Assembly: GCA_902761755.1 (NCBI GenBank)
Contig: CACWLP010000005.1
Coordinates: 37,352 to 101,351 of the forward strand
DNA: 64,000 nt
Source of the DNA: an uncultured Eubacteriales bacterium
GTDB taxonomy: Bacteria; Bacillota; Clostridia; Christensenellales; Aristaeellaceae
Reading direction: 5' to 3'
In this document: in pieces, positions 8,199 through 19,450 of the stretch
Numbering within the stretch: position 1 is the stretch's first letter
Layout of the letters: every line of letters begins with the position of its first letter
Program-made: the position numbers and the translations under genes
Notes under the pieces: generated by a model
What the model was told of the DNA's origin: nothing
Database searches by the model: none
What the model saw: the letters and a program-made list of their open reading frames with translations, nothing else

Positions 8199-9326
8199 AT
8201 GCAAACCACGGTCCGGCGCCTGTCCCTCCCGGATCACCGGCGCATCCTGATGCTGTCCGATCCCCACGGCCACGCGGACGGCCTGCGGGCGATCCTGAAG
8301 GAAGCGGGCTTTTCCGGGGATGACGTGCTGATCCTGCTGGGGGATTATCTGGAAAAAGGGCCCCAGAGCCTGGAAACGCTGCGGCTGGTGATGGAATTGC
8401 AGCGCACCCGCGTCGTGTATCCCCTCATGGGGAACGTGGACCTGTGGCGGCTGGAAATGCTGGAAAGCCGGGACGAAGAGCTCCAGCGTGAAATGCAGGC
8501 CTATTCCTTAAAGGCGAAGGCGTGGTGGGGCGGCAGCCTGCTGCACGAAATGTGCGCGGAGCTGGGCTGTCCCCTTACGGAGGATACCGATATCTGCGCC
8601 CTGTTCCCGGAGATCCGGCGGCATTTTGCCCCGGAGATCGCGTTTCTGCATTCCCTGCCCACCATTCTGGAAACCCAGCGCTTCATTTTCGTCCACGGCG
8701 GCGTTCCCCACGAGGACCTTGCCGCCCTGGAGGGCACGGACGCCTTTCCCCTTTTGAAATTCGACGATTTTTACAGTGCGGGCCTGTCCTTCCGCAAAAC
8801 CGTGGTGGTAGGCCACTGGCCCACGGTGCTCTACAGCCCCATGAACCCGGTGTTCGATCCCATCGTGGACCGGGAAAGGCACATCATCTGCCTGGACGGG
8901 GCCTGCGGGGTAAAATCGGAAGGCCAGCTGAACCTGCTGATCCTGCCGGAGTGGAAGAGCGACGATTATTCCTTCCTCACCTGGGACGCCCTGCCCAGGA
9001 TCACCGCCCTGGATTTCCAGGCCGCCTCCCCGAAGGAAAAGGCGCGCTACATCCGCTGGAACGACCATGCGGTGACGCTCCTGGACCGGGGCGAGGAAAT
9101 GAGCCGGGTCCTCTACAAGGGCGCGCCCATGGACGTGCCCACCCGCTTTCTTTTCGACCACGACGGGGTGCTCAGCTGCTCCGACGTGACGGATTACCGT
9201 CTCCCCGTTGAGCCGGGGGACGAAATGCATCTGATCCTGGCCCTGAAGGGGGGCTGCTATGTAAAAAAAGACGGCGCCGCCGGCTGGTATTTCGGCCGGT
9301 GGGCAGCGGAAACGAAAGAAGGATGA
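8199..9326 (+). CDS. metallophosphoesterase (calcineurin-like)
   Basis: This 375-residue cytoplasmic phosphoesterase has the metal motifs in order: LSDPHGHADG (DxH-type, near residue 24), LLGDYLEKGP (GDxxxxG), MGNVD (GNxD/E), VHGGVP and VVGHWPT (GHT-like). The pattern matches protein phosphatase/diadenosine tetraphosphatase-like enzymes. The C-terminal ~100 residues (from about 275) form an extra region I do not recognise. The ATG at 8199 follows GGGGAGG and the promoter; the frame is open further upstream but without a start signal. argH starts 3 nt after the stop. Confidence 0.85.
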   Translation: MQTTVRRLSLPDHRRILMLSDPHGHADGLRAILKEAGFSGDDVLILLGDYLEKGPQSLETLRLVMELQRTRVVYPLMGNVDLWRLEMLESRDEELQREMQAYSLKAKAWWGGSLLHEMCAELGCPLTEDTDICALFPEIRRHFAPEIAFLHSLPTILETQRFIFVHGGVPHEDLAALEGTDAFPLLKFDDFYSAGLSFRKTVVVGHWPTVLYSPMNPVFDPIVDRERHIICLDGACGVKSEGQLNLLILPEWKSDDYSFLTWDALPRITALDFQAASPKEKARYIRWNDHAVTLLDRGEEMSRVLYKGAPMDVPTRFLFDHDGVLSCSDVTDYRLPVEPGDEMHLILALKGGCYVKKDGAAGWYFGRWAAETKEG

Positions 9327-9329
9327 GCC

Positions 9330-10709
<1,380 letters not shown>

Positions 10710-10727
10710 CCCTCCTCCCGTTCTCCC

Positions 10728-10772
10728 GCGCCGGAAGAAGCGGCCCGCCGCTCCTTCCTCCGGCGCTTTTTT
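10728..10772 (+). terminator. Rho-independent terminator after argH
   Basis: GCGCCGG/CCGGCGC arms with an inner AGCGGC/GCCGCT stem are followed by TTTTTT, 19 nt after the argH stop. Confidence 0.8.
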
Positions 10773-10796
10773 GCTGCCCGGAAAGCCCGTCCGCAG

Positions 10797-10825
10797 TTGA
10801 TTTTCCCGGCCCGGTCATTTATAAT
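10797..10825 (+). promoter_or_regulatory. sigma-A promoter of the glycosyltransferase gene
   Basis: TTGATT (10797-10802), a 17-bp spacer and TATAAT (10820-10825). Confidence 0.75.
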
Positions 10826-10878
10826 ATTTTTGAAATGTATGCCAAAACCCTGATGGAACGGCGGGGAGGGAAATGCCC

Positions 10879-12018
10879 ATGAAAATCGCCGTGGTCTGCG
10901 ACGTGCTGGGAGAAGAAAACAACGGCACCACCGTCGCCGCCATGAACCTGATCCGTTTCCTGCGCAGCCGGGGCCACGAGGTGCGCGTGGTCTGTCCGGA
11001 TGAATACCGGCGGGGACAGGAAGGCTTTTTTGTGGTGCCCCAGCTCAACGTGGGGCCGCTGAACGATTACGTGCGCCGGAACGGCGTTTCCATCGCCGTA
11101 TCCGACGACGCAGTGCTGCGCAGCGCCCTGGACGGCGTGGACATCATCCACATCATGACCCCGTTTTTCCTGGGCAAGGCAGCCCTGGAATACGGCCGCA
11201 GGCACCGGATCCCCGTCACGGCGGGCTTCCACGCCCAAGCGGAAAACATCACCAACCACCTGCACCTGATGAACAGCCATCTGGTGAACGCCCTGACCTA
11301 CAAGGCGATGTACCGCCTGGTGTTTCAGTATGTGGACGCCATTCATTACCCCACCCGGTTCATCCGGGAGGTGTTTGAAAAAGAGGTGGGCCCCACCAAC
11401 GGGTATGTGATTTCCAACGGCGTGAACAGCCGCTTCGTGAAAACCGCGGTGCAGCGCCCCCCGGAATGGGAAGGAAAATACGTGATCCTCTTTACCGGCC
11501 GCTACGGGCTGGAAAAATCCCATAAGGTGCTGATCGACGCCGTGGCCGGATCCAAATACCAATCCCGGATCCAGCTGGTTTTCGCCGGGGCGGGCCCCCT
11601 GGAAAATGAGTTGCGGGCTTACGGGGAAAAGCTGATCCATCCCCCCGTGATGCGGTTCTTTTCCCGGGAGGACATGCTCCGGGTCATCAACAGCGCGGAT
11701 CTGTACGTCCATCCCGCGGAAATCGAGATCGAGGCCATCGCCTGCCTGGAGGCCATCTCCTGCGGGCTGGTGCCGGTGATCGCCGATTCCCCCCGCAGCG
11801 CCACGCGCTTTTTCGCCCTGGAGGAAAACAACCTGTTCCGCTGCAACGACAGCTCCGACCTCGCCCGGAAAATCGAATACTGGATGGAGCACCCGGAGGA
11901 AAAGGAGCAGTGCAGCCTGAAATACCAGGGCTATACCCGCCAGTTTGAGCAGCAGCGCTGTATGGAGGCCATGGAGCAGATGCTGCTGGAAACCGCGGCG
12001 AAGCGCCGCCCCGCCTGA
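10879..12018 (+). CDS. GT4-family glycosyltransferase
   Basis: This 379-residue GT-B fold glycosyltransferase transfers a sugar from a nucleotide donor to a lipid or glycan. It shows the N-terminal KIAVVCDVLGEENNGTTVA acceptor-side motif, ISNGVNSRF in mid-protein, ILFTGRYGLEKSHKVLIDA at the start of the donor domain, and an E-rich EIEIEAIACLEAISCGLVP in place of the usual EPFGLVxLEAMA. It resembles 1,2-diacylglycerol 3-glucosyltransferase-like proteins. The ATG at 10879 is favoured because GGGAGG lies about 9 nt upstream; the ATG at 10873 is too close. It has its own promoter. The acceptor is unknown. Confidence 0.85.
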   Translation: MKIAVVCDVLGEENNGTTVAAMNLIRFLRSRGHEVRVVCPDEYRRGQEGFFVVPQLNVGPLNDYVRRNGVSIAVSDDAVLRSALDGVDIIHIMTPFFLGKAALEYGRRHRIPVTAGFHAQAENITNHLHLMNSHLVNALTYKAMYRLVFQYVDAIHYPTRFIREVFEKEVGPTNGYVISNGVNSRFVKTAVQRPPEWEGKYVILFTGRYGLEKSHKVLIDAVAGSKYQSRIQLVFAGAGPLENELRAYGEKLIHPPVMRFFSREDMLRVINSADLYVHPAEIEIEAIACLEAISCGLVPVIADSPRSATRFFALEENNLFRCNDSSDLARKIEYWMEHPEEKEQCSLKYQGYTRQFEQQRCMEAMEQMLLETAAKRRPA

Positions 12019-12038
12019 TCCCGGCGCCTCCGCCCCGG

Positions 12039-12067
12039 TTGCCAATTCCTGCCGTTTCCGCTATAAT
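12039..12067 (+). promoter_or_regulatory. sigma-A promoter of the large secreted protein
   Basis: TTGCCA (12039-12044), a 17-bp spacer and TATAAT (12062-12067), starting 21 nt after the glycosyltransferase stop. Confidence 0.78.
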
Positions 12068-12133
12068 ATGCAAGGACTAAAGTACGATTTTTCCCGCTTC
12101 CGGCAATCCCCATCTTTCAAGGAGGGATCTATC

Positions 12134-15100
12134 ATGAAAAGAGCCTTATTCATCCTGCTCTCGGCTCTGCTTCTGTGCCTGCTGGCCGTCCCCGCCCTGG
12201 CGGAAAACAGCAATTTCGTCAGTTTGGGCGGCTGGTACGCTTACAAGGACGGCTACATGTACTTCGTCGGCAAGGACTGGACCAGCCAAACCCTGAACGA
12301 CGGCCGGGAAACGGGCTACCCGAATTCCGTGGAATTCTGGCGGATCGCCGATCGCCCCGGCGCGCAGAAGGAGCTGCTGGCTTCCCTGCCCGCGGCGCAG
12401 ATCGGCGGAGTGGTTCTGGATCACGGCTATTCCCTGGTGCCGATGGACGGCGCGCTCTGGTTTGTGCGCGAGTGGCCGGGCGAGCCCCATGAATTCATAG
12501 ATCAGCTCTGCCGGCTGGATCTTGCCTCCGGAAATGCGGAGATCCTCGAAAGGATCCTCGCCTGCGTGATCGACAGCACGAATTACGTCAGCATTCCCTT
12601 CTTTCTTGACGGCGATCAAATTTACTTTCTGGCCTACTCCGGGAAAGCCATGACGCTGGATGCCCGCACGAAGGAAATCAGCTCGTGGACGCTGCAATTC
12701 GGTCTGGAAAACGGAAGAAAGTCCGATTCTTTTTCTCGTTACTTCGGTCCGGGCCATGTGCTGGAAATCAAGAACGGATATTATTACTATGTGGGCACCG
12801 ATCCGCTGGCGGACGATCCGATAGACAGCCGGTATTACTGCATTTTCCGCAGGCCGGTTTCCGGCGGGGACCGGGAGCTCGTGATCCCCCGCCTCGCCGA
12901 TTACGGCGAAGTGACCTTCGCCTTCGTTCAGGGGGATATGATTTTCCTGTTCAACGGCGAAACAATGTTCTGCGTGGATCTGGCGTCGAAACAGACGGTG
13001 GACCAGTTCGCGATGAATCAGGTTACGCATATTTCCAATCAGTACGGCGCAACGCTGAATGTGGAAGACGGAAAGGTATATTTCCTGAAAACGGACGGGC
13101 TCTACGTCAAAACCATCGGCGCGGACGACGAAACGCTGCTGATCTCCGGGGACACGGAAGGCTTTGAAGGGCTGGCGCTGGGAGAAAACTATTTTTACCT
13201 CCGCCGGAGTGACAGGGTGCTTTTCCGCGTGCCCCGTTCCGCCCGCTTCTTCCAGGAAGCCGAGATCCTTCTGAAGGAGGAGCCCGAGCCGGAGCCGCAG
13301 CAGGAAGACGGCTGGAAGTTCACCGAATATGAAAACTGCGTCGTCGTGGAAGACTATGTGGGCGGGGAAAGCACTGTCCAGGCCCCCGCGGAGATCCACG
13401 GAAAGCCCGTGATCATCGTTTCTTTGGATCCGTACAGCAAAACCAACCAGGTGGTGCAGGCGCTGACGATCCCGGAGGGCGTGATCCGGCTCGGCGTGAT
13501 CGGCGGGAATAACCTGACGGATCTGCGGCTGCCTTCCTCCCTGGAATTCATGAGCAACGACGGCTATCCGCGGGTTTTTGCCACCACGGACGGCTGCGTG
13601 ATCCGTTACGCGGGCACCCGGGCGGAATGGCAGGCCCTGGACGACCGTTCCTGGACGGACTATGCCAGCTGGGATTTCAAAGACCTCACCGGCCTGCGCG
13701 TCCTCTGCTCCGACGGCGAATGGTTCCAGCCCGGCACCACGCCGGCCCCCACCGCCGCGCCCAGCCAGACGCCCGCGCCCGAGCCCACCCAGGCGCCGGC
13801 CGACGCGCCTTCGGACGAACTGTTTTCCGGCGACAATCCCGGGGATTACACCGGGGTCTGGGCCCATACCTGGTATCGGGCGGACGAGCCGGAAACCCAG
13901 CTGATCATCACCCCCAACGAAGACGGCATGCTGCGCATGGACATGTATTTCTACCGCATGGTGGGCGGCATCGAGGTGTATTTCGATCCCTACGATTACG
14001 CGTGTATCCAGTTTGAGGATACGCTGGGCGAATTTTCCGGCATCATGTATTTCGATCCGAAGCAGGACAGCTTCCTGCACCTGCTCATCGACACCTTCGC
14101 CTGGGACGAGGACGACCCGTTCTATCAGTATTTCCAGAACGAGATCCTCTTCACCACCGACGACATGCCGGACCTGAGCCGCTACGTCTGGGATTTCGTG
14201 GACGGCTCCGATTACGAGGATGGGGACTGGTACGTTTCCGAAGAGGAATGTGCGCAGCTGTTTGAAACCCTGAGCCGCTATCCCCTGATCGCCTGTTCCG
14301 GGGCCGGGGCGTGGGCGGGAGAACTGCACGTCCTGCCCGATGGCAGTTTCACCGGCTATTACTACGATGCGGACGCGGACGTGGTCTGCGAAGTCTCCTT
14401 CTCCGGCGAATTCATCCCCTCCGGCACCGAGCGCTGGGGAGATAACGTCTACGGCCTGTGGGTGGAAAACCTCAAGACGGAGCAAACCCCCGGCACCGAG
14501 GCGGTGAGCGCATACGGCGACCGCATCGTGTACGACGACGCGCCCATCGATGACCGCAGCTATCTGCGGCTGACCCTGCCGGGCACGCCGGACGACGAGA
14601 TCCCGGAATTGGTGCAGGGCGAGATCGGCGGCACATACGACGTATGGAGCGATTATTCCCGCTTCATCACCCTCACCGGCGACGACGGCTGGGGCTTCTT
14701 CGCGGACACGGAAAACCCGGAATCCCTGAATCTGGAGCCTGTTCCCGCTGCCGGCAGCGAAAAGCCGGCGGATGACAAGGCCACGGGCTATATGCGCTGC
14801 GAATTTGATGAGATCACCTTTGAAGTCCCCGACGATTGGACGTTTATTGAATCAGACTTCGATCTGCACCGCTATTTTCCTCCGTCGCCGCTGAACGAGA
14901 CGGTTTACAATCAGATCATTCTTTGGAGCATGCCGGGAGAAACCTACGAGGAGATGCTGAGCAGCCTCAAGCAAGGCAGCAACACCAGCACCCGCGCATA
15001 TACCCTGACCATTGACGGCCACAGCGCAAGGGTGATCGAGGACATTTTTGAGTTCGAAACAGGAAGAAGCAGGATCGACACCCTCGTTTATCTGCGCCGG

Positions 15101-16528
15101 GACGACGGGACCGATCTGTACATCGAGCTGTGCACGGACTCGAAATACTTTTCTCAGATCGACCCCATCTATTCGCATTTCCTAAGCAGCATCCGCTTTA
15201 CCTCCGGCGCTGCTCCCGCCGCCCCCGCGGTCAGCTTTGACGGCTGGACGGGAAATTGGATGACCCACGACGATTCCTATGCGGAAATGATCGTCACCGA
15301 CGGCGGGGACGGCACGCTGCGCGCCCGGATGATGTTCCTGCCCGCGGGGGATAACAACGCCACGCTGACCCCCCAGGCGGACGGCAGCATGCGCTTTGAC
15401 ACCGAATACGGGAACCTGAGCGGCGTCATCGTCCGGCAAGCGGACGGCACGCTGCGCCTCACCGTCACCGGCGGCTACACCATGGAGGACGACGAGGCCA
15501 CGGAGTATCAGGGCTATTTCGCCCGGGGCTTCCTGTATTATCCCGCCGATTACAAAGACATGTGGTATCAGACCCCGGAGGATGCCGCCTGCACCGAGGC
15601 GGACTGGCTGGGCGATTGGGCGTCCATGACCGCCAGCGTCCCGTCAACGGTGCGCATCAGCCGGGAAAACGGGGGCCTGTTCATGGAAATCACCCTGGGC
15701 CAGTACCGTTTTTCCGGCCTGCTGGATCTGGCCGGCGACACCATCGCGGCGCTGTATGACGACGATTTCAACTGCATGCTGATCCTGAACCGGAAGCTGC
15801 AGCGCATCGCCGTACTGGAGATCGGCTCCAACATCGACGCGATATACGACCTCACCGGCAACGCCTATTACGGCGTGGTGATGTATGAGCGCGCGCTGGA
15901 AGCAGACAGAATCAGCATCGAAATTCCCGAAGCGCTGCTGAGAGAGCAGGACGGTATTCCCCCCGTCACCATCCTGCCCATCCTCCCCACCGAAGAACCG
16001 GAAACGGAGCGCGCCGCCCTGCTGCCCATCCCGGGCAAGCCGGGGTACATGCAGGTGCCCGTCGCCCGGGTGGACGCCACCAGCTACATCGTGGGCCAGG
16101 ATCCCGACGCCTACGCGCCCTTCCGCATGATCGACGGGGACGAAACCACCGCCTTCCAGTTTTCCACCAGAACCACGCCCCTGGGCCAGGAATACCTGTA
16201 CTTCGAGTTCGACAGCCCCGTGGCGCTGGATGAAATGTGGATGAAAAACGGCTTCTGGCGCTACACCGACGGGAAGGACCAATACACCCGCAACTGCCGG
16301 GTGAAAAAAATGACCATCGCGCTGCGCTACGCCGACGGCGGCGATTACCTGGAGCTGAAAACCGCCTCCCTCAAGGACGACGGCCGGCAGAAGGAATGGA
16401 AGGTGATCGACCTGCTGGGCAAAAACCAGGTGATCGGCGTGCGCATCCGCATCGACGCCGTTCATGCCGGCAGCAAATATCCCAACGACGTGTGCATTTC
16501 CGAAATCATGTTCGTGCAGAAGCAATAA
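12134..16528 (+). CDS. large secreted multidomain protein with C-terminal discoidin-like domain
   Basis: The 1464-residue product has a signal peptide (ALA at 21-23) and no membrane anchor. I see a beta-propeller-like N-terminal part (to about 365, DUF5050-like repeats), a short BspA/LRR-like segment (about 370-490), a Pro/Thr/Ala linker (about 534-560), two lipocalin-like beta domains opening with GVWAHTWY (about 573) and GNWMTHDD (about 1036), a segment opening FEVPDDWTF (about 895) that recalls PsbP-like domains, and a C-terminal F5/8-type or NADase-type glycan-binding domain (about 1311-1460). It probably binds extracellular glycan; no catalytic motif is evident. GGAGGG precedes the ATG. 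Confidence 0.8.
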   Translation: MKRALFILLSALLLCLLAVPALAENSNFVSLGGWYAYKDGYMYFVGKDWTSQTLNDGRETGYPNSVEFWRIADRPGAQKELLASLPAAQIGGVVLDHGYSLVPMDGALWFVREWPGEPHEFIDQLCRLDLASGNAEILERILACVIDSTNYVSIPFFLDGDQIYFLAYSGKAMTLDARTKEISSWTLQFGLENGRKSDSFSRYFGPGHVLEIKNGYYYYVGTDPLADDPIDSRYYCIFRRPVSGGDRELVIPRLADYGEVTFAFVQGDMIFLFNGETMFCVDLASKQTVDQFAMNQVTHISNQYGATLNVEDGKVYFLKTDGLYVKTIGADDETLLISGDTEGFEGLALGENYFYLRRSDRVLFRVPRSARFFQEAEILLKEEPEPEPQQEDGWKFTEYENCVVVEDYVGGESTVQAPAEIHGKPVIIVSLDPYSKTNQVVQALTIPEGVIRLGVIGGNNLTDLRLPSSLEFMSNDGYPRVFATTDGCVIRYAGTRAEWQALDDRSWTDYASWDFKDLTGLRVLCSDGEWFQPGTTPAPTAAPSQTPAPEPTQAPADAPSDELFSGDNPGDYTGVWAHTWYRADEPETQLIITPNEDGMLRMDMYFYRMVGGIEVYFDPYDYACIQFEDTLGEFSGIMYFDPKQDSFLHLLIDTFAWDEDDPFYQYFQNEILFTTDDMPDLSRYVWDFVDGSDYEDGDWYVSEEECAQLFETLSRYPLIACSGAGAWAGELHVLPDGSFTGYYYDADADVVCEVSFSGEFIPSGTERWGDNVYGLWVENLKTEQTPGTEAVSAYGDRIVYDDAPIDDRSYLRLTLPGTPDDEIPELVQGEIGGTYDVWSDYSRFITLTGDDGWGFFADTENPESLNLEPVPAAGSEKPADDKATGYMRCEFDEITFEVPDDWTFIESDFDLHRYFPPSPLNETVYNQIILWSMPGETYEEMLSSLKQGSNTSTRAYTLTIDGHSARVIEDIFEFETGRSRIDTLVYLRRDDGTDLYIELCTDSKYFSQIDPIYSHFLSSIRFTSGAAPAAPAVSFDGWTGNWMTHDDSYAEMIVTDGGDGTLRARMMFLPAGDNNATLTPQADGSMRFDTEYGNLSGVIVRQADGTLRLTVTGGYTMEDDEATEYQGYFARGFLYYPADYKDMWYQTPEDAACTEADWLGDWASMTASVPSTVRISRENGGLFMEITLGQYRFSGLLDLAGDTIAALYDDDFNCMLILNRKLQRIAVLEIGSNIDAIYDLTGNAYYGVVMYERALEADRISIEIPEALLREQDGIPPVTILPILPTEEPETERAALLPIPGKPGYMQVPVARVDATSYIVGQDPDAYAPFRMIDGDETTAFQFSTRTTPLGQEYLYFEFDSPVALDEMWMKNGFWRYTDGKDQYTRNCRVKKMTIALRYADGGDYLELKTASLKDDGRQKEWKVIDLLGKNQVIGVRIRIDAVHAGSKYPNDVCISEIMFVQKQ

Positions 16529-16540
16529 AAAGGCCACGGC

Positions 16541-16569
16541 TTGCTTTTTCCCCCGTTATCGGATATCAT
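16541..16569 (+). promoter_or_regulatory. sigma-A promoter of the glycosidase-aminopeptidase pair
   Basis: TTGCTT (16541-16546), a 17-bp spacer and TATCAT (16564-16569), starting 12 nt after the preceding stop. Confidence 0.7.
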
Positions 16570-16621
16570 ACAGGCAGATCAGCACATTTCCCCAACAGAT
16601 GAAATTCAACGAGGTGATCGC

Positions 16622-18028
16622 ATGAAGAAACTCCACATGGGCCCCGCCGGCTGCGCGCTGGATATCGGCGACGGCAGCGAGCGCGCCGAATACGTCAATC
16701 AGGATTACATCCTGCACAAGCTGGGCCGTCCCCACCGGGCGGTGAACATCATGTACACGTATTATCCCCACGATGAAGAATGGCCCGCCCGGATCTCCGT
16801 GGCCTGGAAGGACCGGAACGTCACCTTCGCCTGGGATTACCCCTACGACGATTATTTCCCCTACGGCGTGGACGGCCAGCCCTTCGGGCAGATGCAGGAT
16901 ATCCGCCGCCACGGCCAGGAGGTCATGCTGACGCTGACACTGGACTGCGCCCTTTCCGATGAGGAGCTGCGCCAGGTGGCCCGGCAGCTGCGCCCCTACG
17001 GGCGGATGTTGATCCGCATCAACCACGAATGCTGCGGCACCTGGTTCCAGCACAACAAGCGCTACACCTACCCCGAGGTGGGGGCGTTCTTCGTGCGCTT
17101 CGCCAATATCCTCAAGGAGGAAGCGCCCAACGTGCGCAGGATCTTCTGCGGCGGCTGGGGCCTGCCCGACGGCCATGTGGAGCAGGAGGAAGCGTTTAAG
17201 GACTGCTACGCCGCCTCCGATCTGTGGAGCTGCGACGGCTATCCGGCGCTGCATTTCGGCTGGCCCTACGACGTGGCCGAGATCGGCGGCGGCAAGTATT
17301 ACGCCAAGCCCGTTTCCGAGATCATCGACCAGTTCATTCGCACCCACAAGCGGGCCGCGGAGCTGGCCGGGGAAAGCAAGCCCGTGATCAGCGCCGAATT
17401 CGACACCGACGGCGACGTGACCGGCCCCTGGACCCAGGGCGACAGCGTGGTGCGCTTTGCCCACTACTGGCGGGATCACAAAATCGGCTGGTTCAAATCC
17501 TTCAGCCTCTATCAGTTCCGGGACAAGGGCCGCCTGGGCCTGGAATGCGAGGATCCCAACAACCCCGCCGTGGGCGTGGAGCAGCCCATGCTGGCTCAGT
17601 ACCGGGATCAGGTGCTTTACGATCCCTGGTTCATGCCCAAAATGACCGAAGGCGAGGAAGCCTCCTTCCCCGCCCCCATGCGCTGGGGCAGCTCCGAGGA
17701 CGCGGAGGGCGTGGCGATCCCCCTTGAATTCGAGAAAAACCCCGTGTTCTGCGAAATGACGGTGGAGCAGGAAATCGGCCTGATGGTGGAATTGAACGGC
17801 CGCTGGTTCTACAAGGCCCCGGGGGTCCGGACCATCGACATGATGAGCGCCTTCTTCCACAAGCCCCTCGCCGGCCCCGCCACGCTGACGCTGCGCGTCT
17901 TCGCGCCCCCCGCCGACGGCCTGAACGTGGACGACGGCAATCCCGACTGGCTTTTCAACTACCGCACGGTGCTGGAAAAGGCCCCGGAAATGCGCATCCG
18001 CTACGAAGCGCCGGGCCAGGTGCCGTAA
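16622..18028 (+). CDS. TIM-barrel glycoside hydrolase-like protein (clan GH-A, GH26-like)
   Basis: The 468-residue product has no signal peptide. RINHECCGTWF (near residue 135) resembles the acid/base Glu motif RxxHExxGxWF of GH26 mannanases, and PVISAEFDTDGD (near residue 258) could supply the nucleophile Glu at the end of strand 7. AWKDRNVTFAWDY and WSCDGYPALHFGWPYD are typical sugar-site aromatic patches. A C-terminal beta domain starts near 380. The family is inferred by pattern only; the intracellular location suggests oligosaccharide substrates. The ATG at 16622 follows GAGGTGATCGC. Confidence 0.6.
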   Translation: MKKLHMGPAGCALDIGDGSERAEYVNQDYILHKLGRPHRAVNIMYTYYPHDEEWPARISVAWKDRNVTFAWDYPYDDYFPYGVDGQPFGQMQDIRRHGQEVMLTLTLDCALSDEELRQVARQLRPYGRMLIRINHECCGTWFQHNKRYTYPEVGAFFVRFANILKEEAPNVRRIFCGGWGLPDGHVEQEEAFKDCYAASDLWSCDGYPALHFGWPYDVAEIGGGKYYAKPVSEIIDQFIRTHKRAAELAGESKPVISAEFDTDGDVTGPWTQGDSVVRFAHYWRDHKIGWFKSFSLYQFRDKGRLGLECEDPNNPAVGVEQPMLAQYRDQVLYDPWFMPKMTEGEEASFPAPMRWGSSEDAEGVAIPLEFEKNPVFCEMTVEQEIGLMVELNGRWFYKAPGVRTIDMMSAFFHKPLAGPATLTLRVFAPPADGLNVDDGNPDWLFNYRTVLEKAPEMRIRYEAPGQVP

Positions 18029-18077
18029 ACCGCCGCAGGGAACCCGCGACGGAAAAAAACTCAAAGGAGATTCAGAT

Positions 18078-19301
18078 ATGAAACAAACCGTTCTGCGCCA
18101 GTACGCCCGCCTGATCGCGCGGGCCGGCGTCAATATTCAAAAGGGCCAGGAAGTCATCATCGGCTGCGAGCTCGACCAGCCGAAGTTCGTGGAGCTGCTG
18201 GTGGACGAATGCTACAAGGCCGGGGCCAAGAAGGTGAAGGTGGAGTTTGAACACCAGCCCCTGGAAAAGCTGCACGTCCGTCACCAGACCGTCGCCACCC
18301 TGGCCAAAGTGGAGGAGTGGGAAAAGGCCCGGCTGCAGCACTATGTGGATACCCTGCCCTGCCGCATCTACCTGGACTCTTCGGACCCTGACGGGCTGAA
18401 GGGCATCAATCAGGCGAAGATGGCGAAGGCCGACCAGAAGTGCTACCCCATCGTCAAGCCCTACTGGGACAAGATGGAGAACAAGTATCAGTGGTGCATC
18501 GCCGCCGTGCCCGGTGTGGCCTGGGCCAAGAAGCTCTTCCCCGATCTGCCCCGGGGCAAGGCCGTCGAGAAGCTGTGGGAGGCCATCCTGTTCACCTCCC
18601 GCGCGACGGAAGACCCCGTGGCGGCCTGGGAAGCCCACAACAAGGATCTGCACGACCGGTGCGCCTATCTCAACGGCCTGGGCATCAGCGAGCTGCACTA
18701 TAAAGGCGACAACGGCACCGACCTCACCGTGGGCCTGATCCCCGAGGCGGAATTCCAGGGCGGCATCGAAACCAGCCTGCAGGGCATCAGCTTCAACCCC
18801 AACATTCCCAGCGAGGAGTGCTTCACCTCTCCCATGCGCGGCAAGGCGGAGGGCATCGTCTACGCCACCAAGCCCCTGTCCTATCAGGGCGAGCTGATCG
18901 AGAATTTCTCCATTCGCTTTGAAAACGGCAAGGCCGTGGAGGTGAAGGCGGAGAAGAACCAGGCGCTCCTGGAACAGATGATCGCCATGGACGAGGGCGC
19001 CGCCTATCTGGGCGAGTGCGCGCTGGTGCCCGTCAATTCCCCGATCTCCGAATCCGGCCTGCTGTTCTACCAAACGCTCTTCGATGAGAACGCCGCCTGC
19101 CACCTGGCCCTGGGCATGGGCTTCACCAACACCATCCGGGGTTTTGAAAACAAGACACTGGAAGAATGCCGGGCGATGGGCATCAACGACTCCATGGAGC
19201 ACAACGATTTCATGATCGGCTACGAGGGGCTGGACATCGACGCCGTCACCCGCGACGGCAGGACGGTGCCCATCTTCCGCCGGGGCAAGTGGGCTTTCTG
19301 A
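18078..19301 (+). CDS. M29 family (thermophilic) aminopeptidase
   Basis: This 407-residue cytoplasmic metallo-aminopeptidase releases N-terminal residues from peptides. The M29 metal ligands fit NIPSEECFTSP (Glu), LGECALVP (Glu), ENAACHLALG (His) and SMEHNDFMIG (His and Asp); a Tyr is expected after the ACHLALG block but GFTN is found there. The N-terminal ARLIARAGVNIQKGQEV is the usual family opening. AAAGGAG lies before the ATG, 49 nt after the glycosidase gene with no promoter between, so probably co-transcribed. A bidirectional terminator follows. Confidence 0.93.
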   Translation: MKQTVLRQYARLIARAGVNIQKGQEVIIGCELDQPKFVELLVDECYKAGAKKVKVEFEHQPLEKLHVRHQTVATLAKVEEWEKARLQHYVDTLPCRIYLDSSDPDGLKGINQAKMAKADQKCYPIVKPYWDKMENKYQWCIAAVPGVAWAKKLFPDLPRGKAVEKLWEAILFTSRATEDPVAAWEAHNKDLHDRCAYLNGLGISELHYKGDNGTDLTVGLIPEAEFQGGIETSLQGISFNPNIPSEECFTSPMRGKAEGIVYATKPLSYQGELIENFSIRFENGKAVEVKAEKNQALLEQMIAMDEGAAYLGECALVPVNSPISESGLLFYQTLFDENAACHLALGMGFTNTIRGFENKTLEECRAMGINDSMEHNDFMIGYEGLDIDAVTRDGRTVPIFRRGKWAF

Positions 19302-19340
19302 GCCCGCTTTCCCCGGATCATATTCCCGTTATATTACGGC

Positions 19341-19387
19341 AAAACGCGCTTTCCCTCCGCTGTGCGGCGGACAAAAGCGCGTTTTTT
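19341..19387 (+). terminator. terminator after the M29 gene, symmetric
   Basis: AAAACGCGCTTT pairs with AAAAGCGCGTTTT around a CCGC/GCGG inner stem, followed by T residues on both strands. Confidence 0.8.
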
Positions 19388-19404
19388 CTTGCCGGGAAAC
19401 AAGC

Positions 19405-19439
19405 AAAAAAACGCCCGCCCCGCATCGCCGGGGCAGGCG
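19405..19439 (-). terminator. terminator of the minus-strand sugar ABC operon
   Basis: On the minus strand CGCCtGCCCCG pairs with CGGGGCgGGCG (one mismatch) and runs into seven T residues, just behind the 144-residue protein gene. Confidence 0.78.
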
Positions 19440-19450
19440 AAAAGCCTGCT

